Positions 53,225-62,869 of a stretch of DNA of 64,000 nucleotides are shown here, in pieces; within the stretch, counting starts at the first letter, position 1, and every line of letters starts with the position of its first letter. The position numbers and the translations under genes were made by a program. The stretch is from Talpa occidentalis (Eukaryota > Chordata > Mammalia > Eulipotyphla > Talpidae), in contig NW_023601433.1 in assembly GCF_014898055.3 (NCBI RefSeq), positions 82,221,106-82,285,105 of the forward strand, in the 5' to 3' direction. Under the pieces are notes generated by a model. That model was not told the origin of the DNA and ran no database searches. It was given only the letters and a program-made list of their open reading frames with translations.

Positions 53225-53330
53225 CACTGGACATGATGTAAACCGGTTACTTCATTTCAGAGATGGGGAAACAGAGGCCCCACAGCTGGCTTAGCCTGTG
53301 GTAGGTCCATAGGACTGAACTGAGGAGCTA
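53225..53330 (-). mobile_element. MIR SINE fragment, antisense
   Basis: 'acttcatttcagagatggggaaacagaggccccacagctggcttagcctgtgg' is the reversed MIR core. Confidence 0.65.
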
Positions 53331-53699
53331 CAAAGATGAGTTCTTTGTAGGAGAATGAGCCTGGAGCCTGTTAGACTCACCGAGAACATTCAGAAATTAC
53401 AAGGCCACAAAAATGCTTTTGGGTTTGAAGCATCCAAATGGGCCCCCCTCCCCCATCTTGCTTAGTGGCAGGCTGGACCCTGCGTTGCCAGTTTGAAGAG
53501 CCTAAATCTCCATGTATTTTTTTTTTTAAATAATTTGTTGTTGAAACCACTTAGAATGACTAGGTCTTTTACTGTGAGGATGAGTGCTCTGAAAACCTTG
53601 GTTTCTGGCGTGACTTTTCCCAATACCCACATAGGATGCCTTCCTCCCTTCTCTTCCTCTTTCTTCCTTTCCTTCCCCCCTCAGTCCCTCACTCCCTCC
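53331..53699. other. No gene seen
   Basis: Unassigned, with a T11 run (53517-53527) and a C/T-rich stretch (53640-53700). Confidence 0.4.
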
Positions 53700-53960
53700 T
53701 GTCTTTTAACATTTAAACATCCAGGGCATTGTGCTAGGCACTGGGCCAAGGAAGTCAAAGAATTGCTCATTTATACCCTTACAATATTTCTCAAGTTCAT
53801 CTCCTGTGCCTGGCCTTGTGCCAAGGACCCTGGGCCCGAGAGACGGAGCTGGAGACACAGACCCTCAATTTCAGTTCCTCTGGGGTTCCCATCCTAGTGC
53901 CCCCTGTTTGTTCAGTGAGAAAGGCCTGAGAATGGTGGGGAGCTGGAGGTCATGGTGAGG
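53700..53960 (-). mobile_element. L2 LINE fragment, antisense, diverged
   Basis: 'aacatttaaacatccagggcattgtgctaggcactgggccaagg', then 'cctgtgcctggccttgtgccaaggaccctgggcccgag' give two successive matches to the antisense L2 3' end. Confidence 0.45.
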
Positions 53961-54019
53961 TCGTGAGGTTGTTACTGAGGGTTTCTAGTATTCAAGGTGT
54001 CACCAGACTCACACGGACC

Positions 54020-54515
54020 CTGCCCCTTACAGCATGATGTACGGTCACTCTTTCTCGAACTCTCCAGGCTCCTGTTCCTCTGGCCTTTTCTCAGGCTCAG
54101 ACCTTTTCTCAGGCTCAGGCCTTTTCTCAGGTGGATTCTCTCTGAATCCACCTACCTCCAGGCCTCCCACCCCGCGACCCCTTGGTCTAGTTAGCGCCTC
54201 TTCCTTAAATGTTCACTCCAATGCTTCTCCCTCTGGGAAACTTATCCTGCTTCCTGCATTCACCTTTCTCTGCTAGACTAAGTTGAGTCCCTGATCTATG
54301 CTCTCAAAACATCCAGAATTTCTCCTGTGTTGCAACAATCACACTTCAAAAGAAATAATAAATCGTGTCATCGTTGGACTCAGTTTTTTCTGTGTCATGT
54401 AGCCATGCAGACGGGCTGGGTCTGTTTTGTTCATTTTTATGTCTCTAGCACCTAGGACCGTGCCTGCCCCATAGACTGCACAATGAGTAAACATTTGTTG
54501 AATTAATATGATTAA
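54020..54515 (+). mobile_element. L2 LINE 3' end, sense, with internal tandem repeat
   Basis: The end 'atgtctctagcacctaggaccgtgcctgccccatagactgcacaatgagtaaacatttgttgaattaatatg' is L2. The upstream 'cctcttccttaaatgttcactccaatgc' region also fits. The 18-bp tandem at 54082-54131 lies within it. Confidence 0.65.
54082..54131 (+). repeat. 18-bp tandem repeat, 2.8 units
   Basis: Units GGCCTTTTCTCAGGCTCA (54082-54099), GACCTTTTCTCAGGCTCA (54100-54117) and the partial GGCCTTTTCTCAGG (54118-54131). Only one substitution separates the units, so expansion is recent. Confidence 0.9.
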
Positions 54516-54524
54516 AATGTCACA

Positions 54525-54655
54525 AAAGAGAGAATGAATGAATGAATGAAGGAGTAGATAAGCAAGGGAGTGAATAAATAAGGAAATGCTCCAGAGTGAA
54601 TGACTAAATGAGTGAATGGATGGATGGATGAATGAATGAATGGATGAAATATCAC
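54525..54655. repeat. Degenerate (TGAA/TGGA)n microsatellite
   Basis: 'gaatgaatgaatgaatgaagg', 'gagtgaatggatggatggatgaatgaatgaatggatg' with interruptions. It follows the L2 3' end, whose TGAATGAATG tail is the probable seed. Confidence 0.85.
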
Positions 54656-55639
54656 CCCCAGTGTTTAGAATGTGATTAAGCTGATGCCCGGGGTTTTCGC
54701 AGGGTAACTCTTCTCCTGACCTCAATGCTTTCTCAGCAGCTACAAAACCTTATGAAACATTTACCGGTCTTGTTCCCACATGCCAAGTGGAAAGTTGTTT
54801 TCATCCCTGTGTCCATGCTGATCAATTGCTCATGGCTGCCGAGAGCCTTGAGAAGCTGCTTAGGGCTTGGTGGAGAATGCCACCATTGCTTAGTAATGTC
54901 TGCCATGGACTCATAAGGGAAACAATGTGAGTGTTCTTCCTATTTGTTAGCTTCTATCTTCTGATAGGAGGGTTCCTTGGAATCCTACAACCAGCTTTCT
55001 CTCATTATTAAGAAAAAAGTGCCCTTGGTGATGTGTGCTGACCTAAAATATCAATTGCACTACTACTATTTGACATGATATTTTTACATATATTTATCAT
55101 ATACATTATATATTTTCCTCTCTCTCCTCTTTCCCTTCAATTCTGATTTCTTACAGGCTTGATTACTAGCCCCTTGAGGGCCCACTTAGCCCCATCTGCA
55201 AAACTAAATAAACAAATTCAATAGATTTTTTTGTCTCTTGGGCTGAACCAGAAAGTAACTCAATTCTCCTAGGGAAAATTTCTCAAAATGCAGTGTGGGA
55301 ACAGTTGCAGTGGAATCACCAGGAGCTCCTGAGCAGCAGGGAGCTAGACCTCACCTTCCTCCCTTCCCTCTCTGTTAAGCTCCAGGAGATGGCAGTGAGT
55401 GAGGTCTGGTGAGGGCAAAGTGAATTCTCTGGCTTTGTAAAATGAGCCGAGGAGAGGGAAGGCCAAAGCTGCTAATGTTCAGCCGCCACCTGCAGTTCCC
55501 AGTTTCCTTCAAGTCAAATCCTTCACTTATTTTTAGCTCAGAGCAATGGAATAGGCCCTGGCACCCCAGATTTCTAGTTTTAGCTATGCTGGTCATTAGC
55601 ATATGACTTAGGGGGGCCTCTATTTCCTTGCTATACATG
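54656..55639. other. No gene seen
   Basis: Unassigned. AT-rich around 55060-55110. No exon is supportable. Confidence 0.4.
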
Positions 55640-55850
55640 GAGTACATTAACACCACCATCATCATCTACTTTACCTTTCAAACCATGGTCACAGCTATCA
55701 GCACAATCGCCACTTTCATCATCACTTTGTCTTTAACTACTTTTTTACCATAATCACCTCCGCCATCAGCAGCATCACTACCATCATCACCCTTATCACC
55801 ACTGTACTCATCATCAACTCCATCACCACCAGCTCCATTTTATTGGGGGT
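55640..55850. repeat. Degenerate (ATC/ACC)n trinucleotide repeat
   Basis: 'accaccatcatcatc', 'tcatcatcac', 'catcagcagcatcactaccatcatcaccc', 'atcatcaactccatcaccaccagc' over about 200 bp. It is a second tract of the kind seen at 29775. Confidence 0.75.
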
Positions 55851-55914
55851 GCCACTTACTACACATCTTCTTTTTCTAGAACTTCACAAGAAAGCAATGT
55901 TTTAGCCTCACAGC

Positions 55915-56090
55915 CACCCTATGACATATGCACATATGTGTGTTTATATAATGATGGTGATGATGGCTATGCTTAATCCTGTTATTCTAATTTTACAGGT
56001 GAGGAAACTGAGACTCAGAGAGGTGAAATCCCACTTTGCAGGGGAGTGGTACAGACTGAACCTAACCGGGCTGTTTTTGTTCTTAACAAC
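55915..56090 (-). mobile_element. MIR SINE, antisense
   Basis: 'ctatgcttaatcctgttattctaattttacaggtgaggaaactgagactcagagaggtgaaatcccactttgcaggggagtggtacagactgaacc' is the reversed MIR core. Confidence 0.75.
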
Positions 56091-56439
56091 TAAACCACAA
56101 AATCTCTCTAAACGATCTCTTAAGGTCCATTCCAGATTAAAAAAAAATTTTCTAGTGTCTTCTTATGTTTTTCATCCCTGGGGTACAGATGCCTGGTGAA
56201 TTCTTAAAAACACTCTTCATGGGGAGCCAGAAATGAACTGATAAGGCTGTTTTATGGAACCACTCTTTATGGCCTCCCTAGTGTTGTCCAGGGGAAACTG
56301 AGACCCCAGGGGTGTATCTGTGATCACCTAGCCAACTGGGGCCAGTCTTGAAGCCATTCAGTTCTCTGCTCTGCAGGGAGAAAATTAACAGCAAGTCCCT
56401 TGGTTCATGTCCCCCAGGTCTGTCAAGGAGAAAAATCAG
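56091..56439. other. No gene seen
   Basis: Unassigned; possible second MIR scrap near 56280-56330 ('aggggaaactgagacccc'). Confidence 0.4.
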
Positions 56440-56670
56440 ACAGCTCATTCTGCGGGTCAGGGTTAAGAGCCTGCTAATTTCCCTACTACTGTGTGATTGT
56501 GGTTGGTAACTGGCTGAACACTCTGGGCCTCAGGTTTCCTCCTTACAGAATGGGGATCATCGTACCTACCTCGTGTGTGACTGGTCACAGATTCAATAAG
56601 ATAACGTACTCATCGTATTCTGCAAATACTTGCTACATTATGATTATCAGGACTGTTATTAGGATGCTAT
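56440..56670 (+). mobile_element. MIR SINE, sense; last recognised transposon before the repeat-free block
   Basis: 'ggttaagagcctgctaatttccctactactgtgtgattgtggttggtaactggctgaacactctgggcctcaggtttcctccttacagaatggggatcatcgtacctacctcg' follows MIR from its 5' end. After this point I recognise no interspersed element to the end of the window. Confidence 0.75.
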
Positions 56671-56849
56671 ATCGTTTACAAATATATATACCAAACATAC
56701 CGGTACTGTATCTTGTATTAAATCACCCACCTCTCTCGGCTTCCCCACTTCCACTATTCTGTTCCAGCTGGAAGAAGCAGAGCCCAGCATTACTGTTGCA
56801 ACTCAGCCTGCAGGTTTTCAGTGCGTCAAGCTATCGCTGAATTACGCAT

Positions 56850-57300
56850 ATCGGGGCCTCCCGACGCCCCTGACTGTGTCTGTGTGTAGCTGAGAAATTG
56901 ACTTTTTTCCTTTGCGGTCAAATTATTAATTAGTTGCCTTATTGACTCATTTCTAAGCACTCAGTCAAATTGGTAACCAATCCAATTTGGAAGGAGAACA
57001 GCGTAGAGCCTTCTTCATCTGTTTTCAAACGGGTACGAGCTGTTCGCTGGGAACGAGGCCCAGAGCCTGGCTGGAGCCTGGAAAGTCTGGCATCGTAGTT
57101 ACTGAGCTGCCTGATCTTATCTGCCTTTCTTCTTGACTTGATTTCCTACAATAAAAGAGCGGGGCAAAAACCTTTCCAGTTTAAAGATGGGACAAAAGAA
57201 TTGGAAAGGCTGTCTCGCTATTAGGATTAATTATTCGCTGTTGGGTGTCTTGACTCCTTTGTAATAATCATCAGGTGCTTTTCATGCCCTTCTTTTACAT
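56850..57300. promoter_or_regulatory. Candidate conserved noncoding element 1
   Basis: Repeat-free and dense in homeodomain- and TALE-type motifs: 'aattattaattagttgcc' (56921-56938), 'ggtaaccaatccaatttgg' (56971-56990), 'ctgatcttatctgcc' (GATA type, 57111), 'ggattaattattcgctg' (57224-57240) and 'taataatcatcagg'. The texture is that of vertebrate developmental enhancers. Conservation itself is not visible here. Confidence 0.45.
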
Positions 57301-57960
57301 AGTCTTTGCCATCCAAACCAACAAGATGTTGGGAAAGGAACGAAGGAGGCGCTCACACTGCTGTGTGCTTAAAAGAAAAAAACAAAAAAACCCCAACTCA
57401 CTCAGTATTTTGATATAGCAACTTGCTCTGAAGGACTCCCCAATCTCTGGCGAGCCATCGCGGCCATCTTCCAGGGTGGCAGCAGTGAATACCGCCGCAG
57501 TGTTGGAAAAGGGAGGGGTGCCAGGGTGCAGAGAGTCTGAGCTGTTTTCTGAAGAGTCACAAATGGTGCCCCAACCCTGTGCTGTGGGAGGGAGCCTGAC
57601 ACGGCCTGTGAAATGAGACAAAGACAAAACGTGTGCGGTTGGTTGGTGGACCTGGCCGAGGGGCCCGGGCTTTCTCTTTCCTTTCTGGGTGCACTGGAAG
57701 GGACAGCGTAGCTCCGGGGACAAGAGGACAAGAGCAGACGAGTTCCCCGTGTCCCCCCTTAGGAGTAGGAACCAAGGAAGGTGAACCCAACCCAGCTCCC
57801 TCTTGGAAAATCCTTCCCGGGGAAACCAAAAACAAACCCAGCCTAAACAGTTGGCTTTCAGTTTTGGGGGGGGGGGGGGGGGGCTTCCTGGTGCCACCCC
57901 GCCACCCCAAGCAGGCTTTTGATTTGGTTTTATTGGCAAGTGAAAAGAATCATTTAATAG
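57301..57960. other. Repeat-free sequence with long G run, no gene supported
   Basis: Frames of 109-214 codons lie on the minus strand and one of 120 codons on the plus strand. They overlap each other, contain Gly/Pro runs from the G18 tract (57866-57883) and have no recognisable domain. Part of this block may be regulatory; 'ccatcgcggccatcttcc' (57457) contains a YY1-type core (GCCATCTT). Confidence 0.4.
57866..57883 (+). repeat. G18 homopolymer
   Basis: An uninterrupted run of 18 G preceded by TTTT. Such runs are unstable and form G-quadruplexes; sequencing length error is also possible here. Confidence 0.9.
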
Positions 57961-58680
57961 TCAAGAGCCAAGCAGTGACAAAGGCGTTCAGGTAAATTAG
58001 TTTCAGTTCTTACATAGACAGTCCCTCTTCTTTGGAATTTGAGCTTTAGAAAAGAAAGCCTCCTTTGCCACTTACTCCCTCCACACCCTGCTTTCCCTTA
58101 AGCCTTTTAAAAAGGATTTTTCTTCCCTTTCTAAATCTCTGCAAGAAAGAGGTTTTTTTTTCTCTTTCATCCAGTGGGTTTGGGGAATTAAATTCACTAG
58201 AATATCCTAACATCAGTGCCTGCAGAAAATTCAATGAAATCCAAATTAGGCGCATTAAAAAAAAAAAAGTTGTTTTTTTGCTGGGACCCTTAAAATATGC
58301 AGACGTACACCAAGAGAGAGCTTCAAAGCCCATTTTAATAACTAACTATTTACCTGCTCAAAGTCTTCATTCACAGGTTCCCCCTCTTCCACCCCAGCCC
58401 CCAATACTTAAAGTGCAGTTAAAGTTTAAGCTTTCAGTCCCTGAAAGTACAACAGTCACTTACACAGAAGCAGAGTCCATAAAATCTACAAGTCCGGTTT
58501 TCCATTACTTCGTTGTAATTAACAATCCAGTAGTAAATTAATGATCTGGAATCCACAAATGGTGTGGAACCAGAGGGTTTAAATATTTCGGAAGGGCTTC
58601 TGACCATGTGCAGGAGTCTATAATTTGATTTTGTAACTGAAACCTTCACAAAGGCGTGACTCCTTGACGGTTAAATGTTT
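57961..58680. promoter_or_regulatory. Candidate conserved noncoding element 2
   Basis: Repeat-free, AT-rich. 'cagtgggtttggggaattaaattcactagaatatcc' and 'tgtaattaacaatccagtagtaaattaatgatctgg' (58513-58550) hold several TAAT cores. A11 and T8 runs are present. No ORF of note; frames are short and overlap on both strands. Confidence 0.4.
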
Positions 58681-59040
58681 TTCTGGGCACAGCCCAAAAG
58701 ATCTCCACTGACAAATCTTGGGGGGCCCCCTCCTCAAGTCTCCATTTTTCCCTTTTGATCTATCTTTTCCTTTTCATCTGTGCTACCCCTTCGGTGGGTG
58801 CCTGAGTTCCTTTCCATTAGGAAACTCTGATTCCCTGACTCTTCTCTCCTCTTCAGGATTCTTCTTGAAAAAGGAATTCAGTTTCCCCAGAAAGCGTATC
58901 GGTCACTGGGGTTAAAAGGCAATCTATACATTTTAGGTGATGGGAAGGGCCAGCAAAGATCTAAAATAGAGATGGGAAACCAAAGGTGGAAAAAAGAAAA
59001 AAGCACCTTGTCCAAGGCCGGCTGACATTTAAATTACAAT
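58681..59040. other. Repeat-free sequence, nothing specific
   Basis: C/T-rich then A-rich sequence. No exon or RNA gene is supportable. Confidence 0.4.
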
Positions 59041-60100
59041 TTGGTGTGTAGACGCGGAGAGCCTGGAAGCCAGGACATTTGAGGTTCCCCCAGATCCTCG
59101 GAACTCTTAAATCTGTTGTCAGTAACAGGGCACAATGGTGTGAATTTTTAGCAAAGCATCAGTTCAACTGCAAATTTCCTGGGTTTTTGTTGGATTGTAT
59201 CGCAGTGAAACATTATATTCTTTTCCCCCAAATATATATCTAATTTCCTCTACCAAGAGCAAAAAAAAAAAATTTTTTTTTTTTTTTCCCACCAAGTTAC
59301 AAGAAAGCATAGTTTATCTTTCCCAGCAGGGCATTATCTATTATTGGCTTTTTTTGGAGAGCTAGAGAACATGTACAAAAATAATGGCCCAGACCGGTTT
59401 ATATTGTGTTTTGTCAGATTTAAAAAAAACCTGATTTTGATTTATGATTGCATGTAGATATTCTGTAGACGTTCATGTTTGACATTTCCTGAGAAATAGT
59501 TCCGTCTCTGAGGTCTTTAAAAAAAAAATACATATTTTAAAAGACTAGGTTTTCTTTTCTGTGTGTTTGTGTGGTGGCAGATGGGAGAACTTTCAAGGTT
59601 TTTCATGTTTTAGATGTTTATTAACTTAAAAGAATTTACTGGGAAATTATGAACTTTATAAAAGACAGACATTTCTTGAGAGTCAATTGCTTCCAATAAT
59701 CCTTTTTTTTAAAGCCATTTTTTCATAGTCTTTCTTCCTATAATTACAGAATGTTTTAAATATGAGTAATTATACCTTGACGTATCTCTCTGATTTAAAA
59801 TGGACCTTGGAGAATGATAGTAAAGTGGTCCCTGCGTTTCGTAGTTCAATAAAATCAAAAGCAGTTAAAAAAAAAATAAGTATACAATTGGGTTTGTTAT
59901 TCTTTCAAAATCAGCCCTACATATAGACAGACCTTTGTCGGGGGTGGGGGGCGAGGGTGGGTGAAATTTCAGATCGGAACGAAGTTATAACCCACATCGG
60001 GAAAATCGGCCCTTTAATGAGAGAAATGAAAAAGACTTAATCACCAAAATCCCTACAAAGTGACACTTCAGATTACATCAGAACTCTACAGGGTAATGCA
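59041..60100. promoter_or_regulatory. Candidate conserved noncoding element 3
   Basis: Repeat-free, AT-rich block. Motif-rich stretches include 'gcattatctattattggc' (59330-59347), 'aaaataatggcccagaccgg', 'cctgattttgatttatgattgcatgtag' and 'gtttattaacttaaaagaatttac'. It contains the A12T15 tract at 59261. Overall texture suggests regulatory DNA; strength of constraint unknown. Confidence 0.4.
59261..59287. repeat. A12T15 self-complementary tract
   Basis: Twelve A (59261-59272) run directly into fifteen T (59273-59287). The tract is self-complementary over 24 bp and can extrude as a hairpin; it also marks a rigid nucleosome-poor segment. Confidence 0.9.
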
Positions 60101-60600
60101 GAATGAGCGCCTTTCATCTGAAAAATGAAATACTTAATGATTTCAATGAATTCGGACCTTCCCCGGGTTGGAGATCTGCAGAGAGCCGGGAATTTTTTTT
60201 TTTTCAATGTATCTCAAAATATTTATGGAAACGATTCTTTCTTTTCTTTCCTCTCCCCTGCATCCCCCCAGACCCCCTCTTTTTTTTTTTTTTTTTTTTT
60301 TTGGACATGAAGATAATTTATTTCCTCTGGAATAGTGGGGGGTGGAGAAGAGCAAGTAGTTACAGAAAATACCAAAGAGCCTTTGCTCGCTCTGACCAGT
60401 CCCTTTTGCCATGGGCCACATCTGCCCAGGCCAGGAAAACAGCTAAGATCATTTTTCTCTGCTGGGTTTTAATGATTGCATGTATTTGTCTGAGCAATAA
60501 GGAAAAAAGGAAAAAAAGAAAAAGAGGGGAAATGAAGAGGAACAAGAACAACAACAACAACAACAAAAAGATTTAAACGTGCAGAAGGCGCCTAATGAAC
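60101..60600. other. Repeat-free sequence with T23 run
   Basis: A T run of about 23 (60280-60302) and an (AAC)n tract (60547-60566) are present. A 157-codon plus-strand frame across the block is Phe/Lys/Asn-rich because of these tracts and is not a gene. Confidence 0.45.
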
Positions 60601-60940
60601 TGTCTGGTCTTCCCCTCGGGAGGGACCCCATTCACAGATAAACAATCTGCGCCGCCTGCACCCACACGCACACTCCCCCTTCAGCTCCCTTTAGCAATTT
60701 GGAGTGCAGGAGATTAACGTCCTTTGGAAATTTCCAAGGTCAGACCTCAACTAAAATAAGATTAAGGGGGTCAGGGGGGAGGAAAAAAAAATTGAAGAAG
60801 GAGGAGGGTTTAATTCCCTCCTCGCTCTGCGAAATAAATCGGAAGTCAGCTCTGAAATCTCCGCTCTCGTGGCCAGGGGCAGCTCTTCAAAAGGTTTTGA
60901 GGTGCTTTTAAAATTTTCCAACCTCATTCCCTGCACCCCC
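60601..60940. promoter_or_regulatory. Flank of CpG cluster, candidate regulatory
   Basis: Contains 'acagataaacaatctgcgccgcc' (GATA/FOX/SOX-type core, 60635), GC-rich 'cacccacacgcacactccccc' and scattered CpGs. There is no TATA box or clear initiator. It borders the denser CpG cluster at 60952. Confidence 0.35.
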
Positions 60941-60951
60941 CACCCCCAACC

Positions 60952-61057
60952 AGCCCGTGCAGGGCCGGGCCGCGGGCGTCGGGCCGGGCGGCCGCCAGGG
61001 GGCGCTGTGGCTCCGGGGCCGCTGCAAGGCGGGCGCTGCATCCAGGCGCCCGGGAGG
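60952..61057. promoter_or_regulatory. Compact CpG cluster (about 16 CpG in 105 bp)
   Basis: By hand count about 16 CpG dinucleotides lie between 60952 and 61057, in a window where CpG is otherwise scarce. GC is high. This is too short alone for a standard CpG island but indicates an unmethylated regulatory site. A CTCF motif lies in its centre. It could be a promoter, an insulator or an enhancer core; no transcript is visible. Confidence 0.5.
60992..61005 (+). promoter_or_regulatory. Strong CTCF-type motif, plus orientation
   Basis: CCGCCAGGGGGCGC agrees with the CTCF core CCASYAGRKGGCGC except for G in place of A at position 3, and is followed by TGTGG. The AGGGGGCGC half is perfect. It sits in the CpG cluster, outside repeats. 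Confidence 0.65.
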
Positions 61058-61560
61058 AAAACCTCCAGCTCTGCAAGCGTTTTCTCTTCAGATGTTCCAA
61101 ACCAGTGTTCCAACAAAGGAAATGAAAAGGGGAAACGAACTATTTCCCCCCTTCTTTCTGTGTTCCATATGCAATGTTTAATTTCTGCACCAACGACACG
61201 GGGTTTGAATAGCAAAACACTCCCAGAGAAAAGAACTCGTGCAAATGTTTTTCTCCTTCTCCCTCTGCCTGCCTCCCTGCCCTCCCGCTCCACAAGTGCT
61301 TTGCTTTTCCTTCCTCCACCTCCCAGCCCTCCTTTCTTGCCTCTTTTCTGACGCTTCTCTGCAAGTGGACATGAGCAGAAACCTTAGCTGTAAATGTTGC
61401 ATCTACCTTGGAGGCTTCTCTTCTTATTTGGAGCCATTCTTTTAAAAAGTCCTCCTAGACGTCGCTGGGCTTTTCATGCTATCAGATGTGAGCGAGGAGC
61501 GCGCTCTCCCAGGACATGTTGATGGAACTTAACAGTAATTACTTCAAAGCCAAACTATTT
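61058..61560. other. Repeat-free sequence downstream of the CpG cluster
   Basis: C/T-rich (61250-61350), otherwise mixed. The frames across 60751-61402 on both strands are low-complexity (Pro/Ser/Arg/Glu) and are not genes. Confidence 0.4.
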
Positions 61561-61578
61561 GTGTGTTTTTCTCTGTGT

Positions 61579-61580
<2 letters not shown>

Positions 61581-61644
<64 letters not shown>
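61581..61644 (+). repeat. (TC)32 microsatellite
   Basis: An uninterrupted (TC)n of 64 bp, followed by CCCTCCC-type sequence and a short (AAAC)n at 61699-61716. Pyrimidine mirror repeats like this can form triplex DNA and are highly polymorphic. Confidence 0.95.
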
Positions 61645-61648
<4 letters not shown>

Positions 61649-61759
61649 CCTCCCTGTCTCTTCTCTCAGCTCTCTCTCTCTCCTAACCCCACAAAACCCA
61701 AACAAACAAACAAACAAAAAAATCCTTTTCAAACAGGGCAGAAAATTGGGTTGAAGTTA

Positions 61760-62534
61760 CCAGCCAGTATTTCAGCTGTATGATGATTGCAAAAACCTCC
61801 CTAAATTTCTGGGGCCATAATGAAAGGACTCTGCAAAGAAATAGAACTTCTTATTTGGTTAGTTTCAATTAAAAATGTTATTTGATCATGCCTCAAAATG
61901 TCAACATTTTAGACCAGGGCCACGAATACTACACAATGATAAAAAGAGAGACTGTGACATAGATTTAATTAGGTCTGCCAGAATTGAGTCTGGTGCTGGC
62001 ATGAACTTGTTCTTAGGGAAGGATTTGGTCCTAGCAAACTTGTGTCTTTTATGAAAAAGAGCAAACATTTTAAGTAAGAATTTTACATCTTAAAAGATAA
62101 AACAAAACAAAACAAAACGCCACGCTACCCAATTCTGCTTTTAAATAACCAGAGGCCGGGCTCCAAGTTTCAAGGAAAAGAGAAAAAAAAAAAATTCATT
62201 CAATAAAATAATGAACAGCAAAGCTGGATGTTTCATTGACGAAATGTTTTCCAGGGATTTTGACTTTATTATAAATGAGGTTTTATCTCAGGAACTAAAA
62301 ATACTAGAAAGGAAGGAAACCAACGAAGGGGCTTAAAATACTAGGAACTATTATCCAAATCCTCCCCTTATAGAAAGGACTGGAGCCTGCAGTTCCTTCT
62401 GAAAGCTGGGTAAAGCACAAAGAAAAGGAACTATTAGAATCTAAAGACTTGCTTGGTTCAGAGAGCTTATACCCACCCAGCTAGAAAGCAGGGTCCTCCA
62501 ATGCAGACACCCATCAAATCCATCAAGGCATAAG

Positions 62535-62540
<6 letters not shown>
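61760..62540. promoter_or_regulatory. Repeat-free AT-rich block, possible conserved element
   Basis: No interspersed repeat. Segments 'ttaattaggtctgccagaattg' (61965-61986) and 'actttattataaatgagg' are enhancer-like. A short (AAAAC)n lies at 62100-62118. There is no ORF of note. Confidence 0.35.
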
Positions 62541-62542
<2 letters not shown>

Positions 62543-62578
<36 letters not shown>

Positions 62579-62590
62579 CGTATGTGTGCT
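62543..62590 (+). repeat. (TG)16 microsatellite
   Basis: (TG)16 at 62543-62574, followed by the imperfect CGTGCGTATGTGTG. Alternating purine-pyrimidine, so capable of forming Z-DNA. Confidence 0.95.
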
Positions 62591-62632
62591 TACAGAGTGT
62601 GCTCTTTTCCCCATGTTTGTCCAAACTTCTGA

Positions 62633-62869
62633 AGATGGTCATTTAGAAAAACTCCCATGTGGTACAATTGGAAAGAGGACGCTGAACTTGAGTATATCAT
62701 GGACACATTTCCTGCAGAATATTACAAAGAAAAAATATGTCAGAGGCTCTTTGAAAGTGAGGCGATCCTTTCCCGTCTGTCAGTTTTGCCAGTGCACCAC
62801 CAGATTGGAAAGGATTTGGAAGGACGGCAGGCAAAGCAAACTCTAAAAGAAGGACATTTAGGTGTGTGA
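62633..62869 (+). other. Open frame of 78 codons, coding status uncertain
   Basis: The frame is open from just after a stop at 62630 to 62869. The part from the ATG at 62657 has a balanced, charged composition (Glu/Lys/Leu/Tyr-rich, no homopolymer bias), unlike the other frames here. A possible splice acceptor AG (62633-62634) and donor (AG|GTGTGTGA after 62861) are present but the polypyrimidine tract is mediocre. I do not recognise the protein. It could be an exon of an unidentified gene but is more likely chance. Confidence 0.2.

Noticed and set aside
55640..55850. Ser/Thr/His-rich coding repeat
   Set aside because: A degenerate trinucleotide tract with stops in all frames and no flanking exon.
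57295..57939. 214-codon minus-strand open frame
   Set aside because: It contains Gly and Pro runs from the G18 tract, overlaps other long frames on both strands and has no domain resemblance.
60751..61293. 180-codon minus-strand open frame over the CpG cluster
   Set aside because: GC-rich sequence suppresses stop codons; composition is Arg/Gly/Pro-biased and a plus-strand frame of similar length overlaps it.
61544..61783. Open frames with Leu/Ser or Arg/Glu repeats
   Set aside because: Direct product of the (TC)32 microsatellite.
62543..62590. TG tract as a functional promoter element
   Set aside because: Ordinary (TG)n microsatellite; Z-DNA potential alone does not support a promoter call.
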